Below, one piece after another: positions 61,129 through 64,000 of a stretch of 64,000 bases of DNA (the first letter of the stretch is position 1; each line of letters opens with the position of its first letter). Source of the stretch: Poriferisodalis sp965208925 (GTDB lineage: Bacteria; Actinomycetota; Acidimicrobiia; Acidimicrobiales; Poriferisodalaceae); the NCBI RefSeq assembly GCF_965208925.1, contig NZ_OZ242364.1, forward strand, positions 3,472,001-3,536,000, read 5' to 3'. The notes under the pieces were generated by a model. The model was not told where the DNA came from. It did not search any database and saw only the letters and a program-made list of their open reading frames with translations. The position numbers were made by a program, and so were the translations under genes.

Positions 61129-61144
61129 CCTCGGTTGGCCGAGG
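61129..61144 (+). promoter_or_regulatory. Hairpin overlapping the ligA ribosome binding site
   Basis: CCTCGG-TTGG-CCGAGG is a perfect six-base stem with a four-base loop. Its 3' arm includes the first bases of the ligA Shine-Dalgarno run (GAGGGGG, 61141-61147), so folding could reduce ligA translation. Confidence 0.4.
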
Positions 61145-61151
61145 GGGCGCC

Positions 61152-61583
61152 ATGGCGACGACACGCGACTACGACGACATCCCGGGGACGTACGTCTTCG
61201 ATGGCCGGCGGTCGCAGCAGGGCTACCACCTGAACATGTTCTGTATGAGCCTCAATGCCGAGTCCAACCGAGAGCGCTTCCGGGCAGACGAAGTGGCGTA
61301 CCTCGACGGTTTCGATCTCTCGCCGTCCCAGCGCCGAGCGGTGTTGGAGCGCGACTGGCTCAGCCTGCTGCAGCTCGGGGGGAACATCTACTACACGTTC
61401 AAGCTTGCGATCTTCGACGGATTGTCCATGCAGGACGTCGGCGGAGCGATGTCGGGCATCAGCCGTGAGGAGTTCACACAGATGATGATCGACGGTGGTC
61501 GCCCGGTCGAGGGCAACCGTCGCATTGGCGAATCGGCAGACTCCCCTGCAGAGACACCTGGTGTGGGAGAGCACACGTCATGA
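61152..61583 (+). CDS. ligA: Protocatechuate 4,5-dioxygenase alpha subunit (LigA)
   Basis: This small all-helical subunit (143 residues) caps the active site of the class III extradiol dioxygenase. Characteristic sequences are YVFDGRRSQQGYHLNMFCMSLN, FRADEVAYLDGFDLSPSQRRAVLERDWL and LLQLGGNIYYTFKLAIFDGLSMQDVGGAMSG. It overlaps ligB by four bases (ATGA), so equal amounts of both subunits are expected. A GAGGGGG site precedes the ATG at 61152 and is partly inside a hairpin. Confidence 0.93.
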   Translation: MATTRDYDDIPGTYVFDGRRSQQGYHLNMFCMSLNAESNRERFRADEVAYLDGFDLSPSQRRAVLERDWLSLLQLGGNIYYTFKLAIFDGLSMQDVGGAMSGISREEFTQMMIDGGRPVEGNRRIGESADSPAETPGVGEHTS

Positions 61584-62437
61584 CCACCGTCGTCGGCGGC
61601 ATCGGCACTTCACACGTCCCCGCAGTCGGGGCTGCAATCGACCACGGCAAGCAGGACGAGCCCTACTGGCGCCCGTACTTCGACAAAATCCAGCCCGCCC
61701 GCGAGTGGATGGCCGCACAACAGCCTGATGTTTGCATTGTCGTCTACAACGATCACGCGTCGGCGTTCTCGCTGCAGCTCATCCCGACCTTCGCTCTCGG
61801 CGTAGCGGCCGAGTTCCAACCAGCGGATGAGGGCTACGGACCCCGACAGGTCCCGACGGTGCAGGGACATCCCGAGCTGGCCTGGCACCTCGCGGAGTCG
61901 CTCATCGGCGACGAGTTCGACATCACCATCGCCAACGAGATGGACGTCGACCACGGCCTCACTGTGCCGCTGTCGGTCATGTTCGGCGAGCCCGACGCTT
62001 GGCCGTGCCGGGTCATCCCGATCTGCGTCAACGTCATCCAGTACCCGCCGCCGTCAGGCAAGCGATGCCTCAGTCTCGGGCGGGCGATCCGGCGAGCGCT
62101 CGACAGCTACGCCGGTTCCGATGCCGATTCGCTCAAGGTTGTCGTCTTCGGCACCGGTGGCATGTCGCACCAGCTCCAGGGCGAGCGGGCCGGCTTGGTC
62201 AATGCCGAGTTCGATCTGGCGTTCATGGACGAACTGGTCGCCGAGCCCGATACGGGCTGCCTTCGCTCCCACACCACCTACATACGCGAGGCGGGCTCAG
62301 AGGGCATCGAGCTGGTGATGTGGTTCGTTATGCGTGGTGTGCTCGACGACGACGTGGACGAGGTCTTCCGCATGCATCACGTGCCCACATCGAACACCGG
62401 CAACGGCCTGCTGATCCTGCAGAACGCAACCGGCTGA
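61580..62437 (+). CDS. ligB: Protocatechuate 4,5-dioxygenase beta subunit (LigB)
   Basis: This is the catalytic subunit (285 residues). It binds non-heme Fe(II) and cleaves protocatechuate between C4 and C5 with O2. Iron-ligand histidines are His12 (GIGTSHVPAVG) and His59 (VVYNDHASAF). The active-site histidine is in GTGGMSHQLQGE and the glutamate ligand is probably in SEGIELVMW. The chain ends with HHVPTSNTG, as in other LigB proteins. It is coupled to ligA and convergent with pobA. The expected product is 4-carboxy-2-hydroxymuconate-6-semialdehyde, the substrate of the neighbouring LigC. Confidence 0.93.
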   Translation: MTTVVGGIGTSHVPAVGAAIDHGKQDEPYWRPYFDKIQPAREWMAAQQPDVCIVVYNDHASAFSLQLIPTFALGVAAEFQPADEGYGPRQVPTVQGHPELAWHLAESLIGDEFDITIANEMDVDHGLTVPLSVMFGEPDAWPCRVIPICVNVIQYPPPSGKRCLSLGRAIRRALDSYAGSDADSLKVVVFGTGGMSHQLQGERAGLVNAEFDLAFMDELVAEPDTGCLRSHTTYIREAGSEGIELVMWFVMRGVLDDDVDEVFRMHHVPTSNTGNGLLILQNATG

Positions 62438-62461
62438 ACCAGGCTGATCCACTCCGTGCCG

Positions 62462-63634
62462 CTATTGCTCGAGCGGCAGGCCGACGTATTGCTCGGCAAA
62501 CGCGATCTGCGCCGGCTGCGATGTGGACAGGTGGTACAGCTCCTGCTCCTGCGCACGCTGGTCGAAGTCGCTCATGTCGGGAAAGCGATGCAGCAGCATC
62601 GTGAGCGACCAGCTGAAGCGCATGGCGCCCCACACCCGGCGCAGCGCCATGTCTGAATAGCTGTCGAGATAGCCGTCGTCGCCCCGCTGGTAGTGCTCGA
62701 CGAAGGCCCGTGCCAGGTAGTGCACATCGGAGATCGCCAGATTCAGGCCCTTGGCGCCGGTCGGCGGCACGATGTGCGCTGCATCACCGGCCAGGAAAAG
62801 GCTGCCGTAGCGCATCGGCTCGGCGGCGAAGCTGCGCAGCGGAGCGATCGACTTCTCGATCGACGGACCGGTCTCGATGAGCGCCGCCTTATCCGCGGGG
62901 ATGCGTGCGAGCAGCTCGGTCCAGAAGCGGTCGTCGGGCCATTCGTCGATGGTGTCGGTGAGCGGGCACTGCACGTAGTACCGGCTCAGCATCGGGTTGC
63001 GCATGCTGCATAGCGCGAAACCCCGTTCGTGGTTCGCGTACATCAGGTGCGGGAGCGGCGGCGTCTCCGACAGGATGCCGAGCCAGCCGAAGGGATAGAT
63101 CTTCTCGAACTCGGTGCGCACCGAGGCCGGAATGGCCGTGCGGCTAACGCCGTGGAAGCCGTCGCAGCCGGCGACGAACTCGCAGTCGATGCGCTCGCGC
63201 ACGCCGTTGGCGCTGAAGGTCACGTACGGCCGACCGGTGGGGTTGCCGATGGCCACGTCGGCTGCCTCGAAGATGATCGTGCTGCCTGCAGCTTCTGCTG
63301 CCTCGTAGAGATCCTCTTGGATGTTGGTCTGGCCGTACGCCATCATCCGGCGCCCGAGCAGCTCGTTCGAGTCGATCGACAGCATCTCCGAACCGCGCCA
63401 CGCGATGTTGATGGTGTCGTGGACCTGACCCTCGCGGTCCATGCGCTCGGCCAGCCCGGCTTCCCGCAGGATCTCCACCGAACCCCATTCCAGGACGCCG
63501 GCGCGGATGCGAGCCAGGACATAGTCCCGTGACTGCTGCTCCAGCACGACATGGGAGACGCCTGCTCGGCCGAGCAGGTGCGACAGCAGCGTCCCCGCCG
63601 GGCCGGCGCCCACGATCACGACCTGTGTCTTCAT
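62462..63634 (-). CDS. pobA: 4-hydroxybenzoate 3-monooxygenase
   Basis: This class A flavoprotein hydroxylase of 390 residues, the usual PobA length, turns 4-hydroxybenzoate into protocatechuate using NAD(P)H and O2. The FAD motif is VVIVGAGPAGTLLSHLLGRAG. The DG-motif region is CEFVAGCDGFHGVSRTAIP, followed by FGWLGILSETPP, and the GD motif is FLAGDAAHIVPPTGAKGLNLAISDV. RIRAGVLEWGSVEILREAGL matches the substrate-side segment of PobA. It ends 24 bases from ligB, convergent. PobA product and LigAB substrate coincide. Confidence 0.92.
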   Translation of the reverse strand: MKTQVVIVGAGPAGTLLSHLLGRAGVSHVVLEQQSRDYVLARIRAGVLEWGSVEILREAGLAERMDREGQVHDTINIAWRGSEMLSIDSNELLGRRMMAYGQTNIQEDLYEAAEAAGSTIIFEAADVAIGNPTGRPYVTFSANGVRERIDCEFVAGCDGFHGVSRTAIPASVRTEFEKIYPFGWLGILSETPPLPHLMYANHERGFALCSMRNPMLSRYYVQCPLTDTIDEWPDDRFWTELLARIPADKAALIETGPSIEKSIAPLRSFAAEPMRYGSLFLAGDAAHIVPPTGAKGLNLAISDVHYLARAFVEHYQRGDDGYLDSYSDMALRRVWGAMRFSWSLTMLLHRFPDMSDFDQRAQEQELYHLSTSQPAQIAFAEQYVGLPLEQ

Positions 63635-63711
63635 CCCTGCATCTTCACCACTGCGCCCGCCGTACGACGACCATTGCCGAATTCTCCACTGGCTGCCGCC
63701 GGCGCGGACGC

Positions 63712-64000
63712 TCAGCCCCGCATCGCCGCCAGCCGCTGCTGCACCCCGGCGATGAACCCGTCGTAGTCCTGCGCCTTCATCTGGAACATGCCCAGTGGCT
63801 GGGGGGACGGCACGATCAGGAATCGCTCATCCGCGAGTCCGTCCACCACCGAGTCGACCACCTCATCGACCGTCAGCGGCTCCACCATGCCCGCGCCGAA
63901 GTGATCGATCATGGGCGTATCGACGATGGTCGGGCACAGGCAGCTCACCTTGATCTGCGGGCCGTGGTTGATAGCCAGCCACTCCGCCACGCCCACCGCA
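63712..64000 (-). CDS. Short-chain dehydrogenase/reductase, C-terminal part (partial)
   Basis: The C-terminal 95 codons are present; the N-terminus lies beyond the window. VGVAEWLAIN follows the catalytic helix of SDRs, and KVSCLCPTIVDTPM is the PG-motif-like strand with the usual D-T-P-M loop. The end (FQMKAQDYDGFIAGVQQRLAAMRG) resembles SDRs acting on acyl-CoA or steroid-like substrates. The cofactor site and Ser-Tyr-Lys residues are outside the window, so activity cannot be judged. It runs in the same direction as pobA, 77 bases upstream of its start. Confidence 0.8.
   Translation of the reverse strand, partial: AVGVAEWLAINHGPQIKVSCLCPTIVDTPMIDHFGAGMVEPLTVDEVVDSVVDGLADERFLIVPSPQPLGMFQMKAQDYDGFIAGVQQRLAAMRG

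Overview
The window is GC-rich DNA with G/C at almost every third codon position, GTG starts alongside ATG, and purine-rich ribosome binding sites before many genes. The gene content points to an actinobacterium: a CysO/CysM sulfur-carrier cysteine pathway next to rph and rdgB (the mycobacterial order), several luciferase-like (LLM) flavin monooxygenases, a single-chain acyl-CoA carboxylase and CaiB-type CoA transferases. An Acidimicrobiia-like environmental or host-associated lineage fits best, but this is inferred from gene content only. I see no rRNA, tRNA, IS element, phage gene or CRISPR array, and no recognisable transcription factor. Coding density is very high: no gap between genes exceeds about 240 bases.

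Layout. 0-6 kb: the end of a hydantoinase-B-like gene, an alpha/beta hydrolase, an orphan CoxL-type molybdenum hydroxylase, a thiolase, rpe and a small anchored protein. 6-12 kb is housekeeping: clpP, rdgB, rph, an Rv1339-like metallo-beta-lactamase-fold protein, a lipoprotein, cysM, cysO, smpB. 12-25 kb is catabolic: a hydrolase/LLM pair, an HpaB-like flavin hydroxylase, quinone oxidoreductase, VOC protein, a second LLM enzyme, a GlcG/HbpS protein, an RraA-type aldolase, then a complete branched-chain-amino-acid-type ABC importer (livKHMGF). Similar TGAG...CTCA palindromes precede three of these transcription units. 25-34 kb: alkylsulfatase-type MBL protein, DMT exporter, amidase, crotonase, dienelactone hydrolase, SCO6745-type protein, nitroreductase, alcohol dehydrogenase. 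33-42 kb: a single-chain acyl-CoA carboxylase and two tandem double-domain CaiB/BaiF proteins. 42-45 kb: three tandem paralogous membrane proteins. 45-54 kb: a double polysaccharide deacetylase, NtaA-type monooxygenase, CoA-type NUDIX hydrolase, FAD oxidoreductase, M24 peptidase and a carboxyltransferase. 54-57.6 kb: the transglutaminase / alpha-E / circularly permuted ATP-grasp operon. 58.7-63.6 kb: an MBL protein, ligC, ligAB and pobA, which together form the upper protocatechuate 4,5-cleavage pathway from 4-hydroxybenzoate.

The most unusual item is at 57692-58678: an AhpD-like protein whose reading frame is interrupted only by an in-frame TGA, placed exactly at the second cysteine of the family's CxxC...H redox motif, with a plausible bacterial SECIS hairpin just downstream. 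I interpret it as a selenoprotein (Cys-Phe-Phe-Sec). Other points of interest are a mobile-looking palindromic element present in two full copies and one half copy, the shared operator-like palindromes, a LivG ATPase with a degenerate signature motif, and several internally duplicated proteins.
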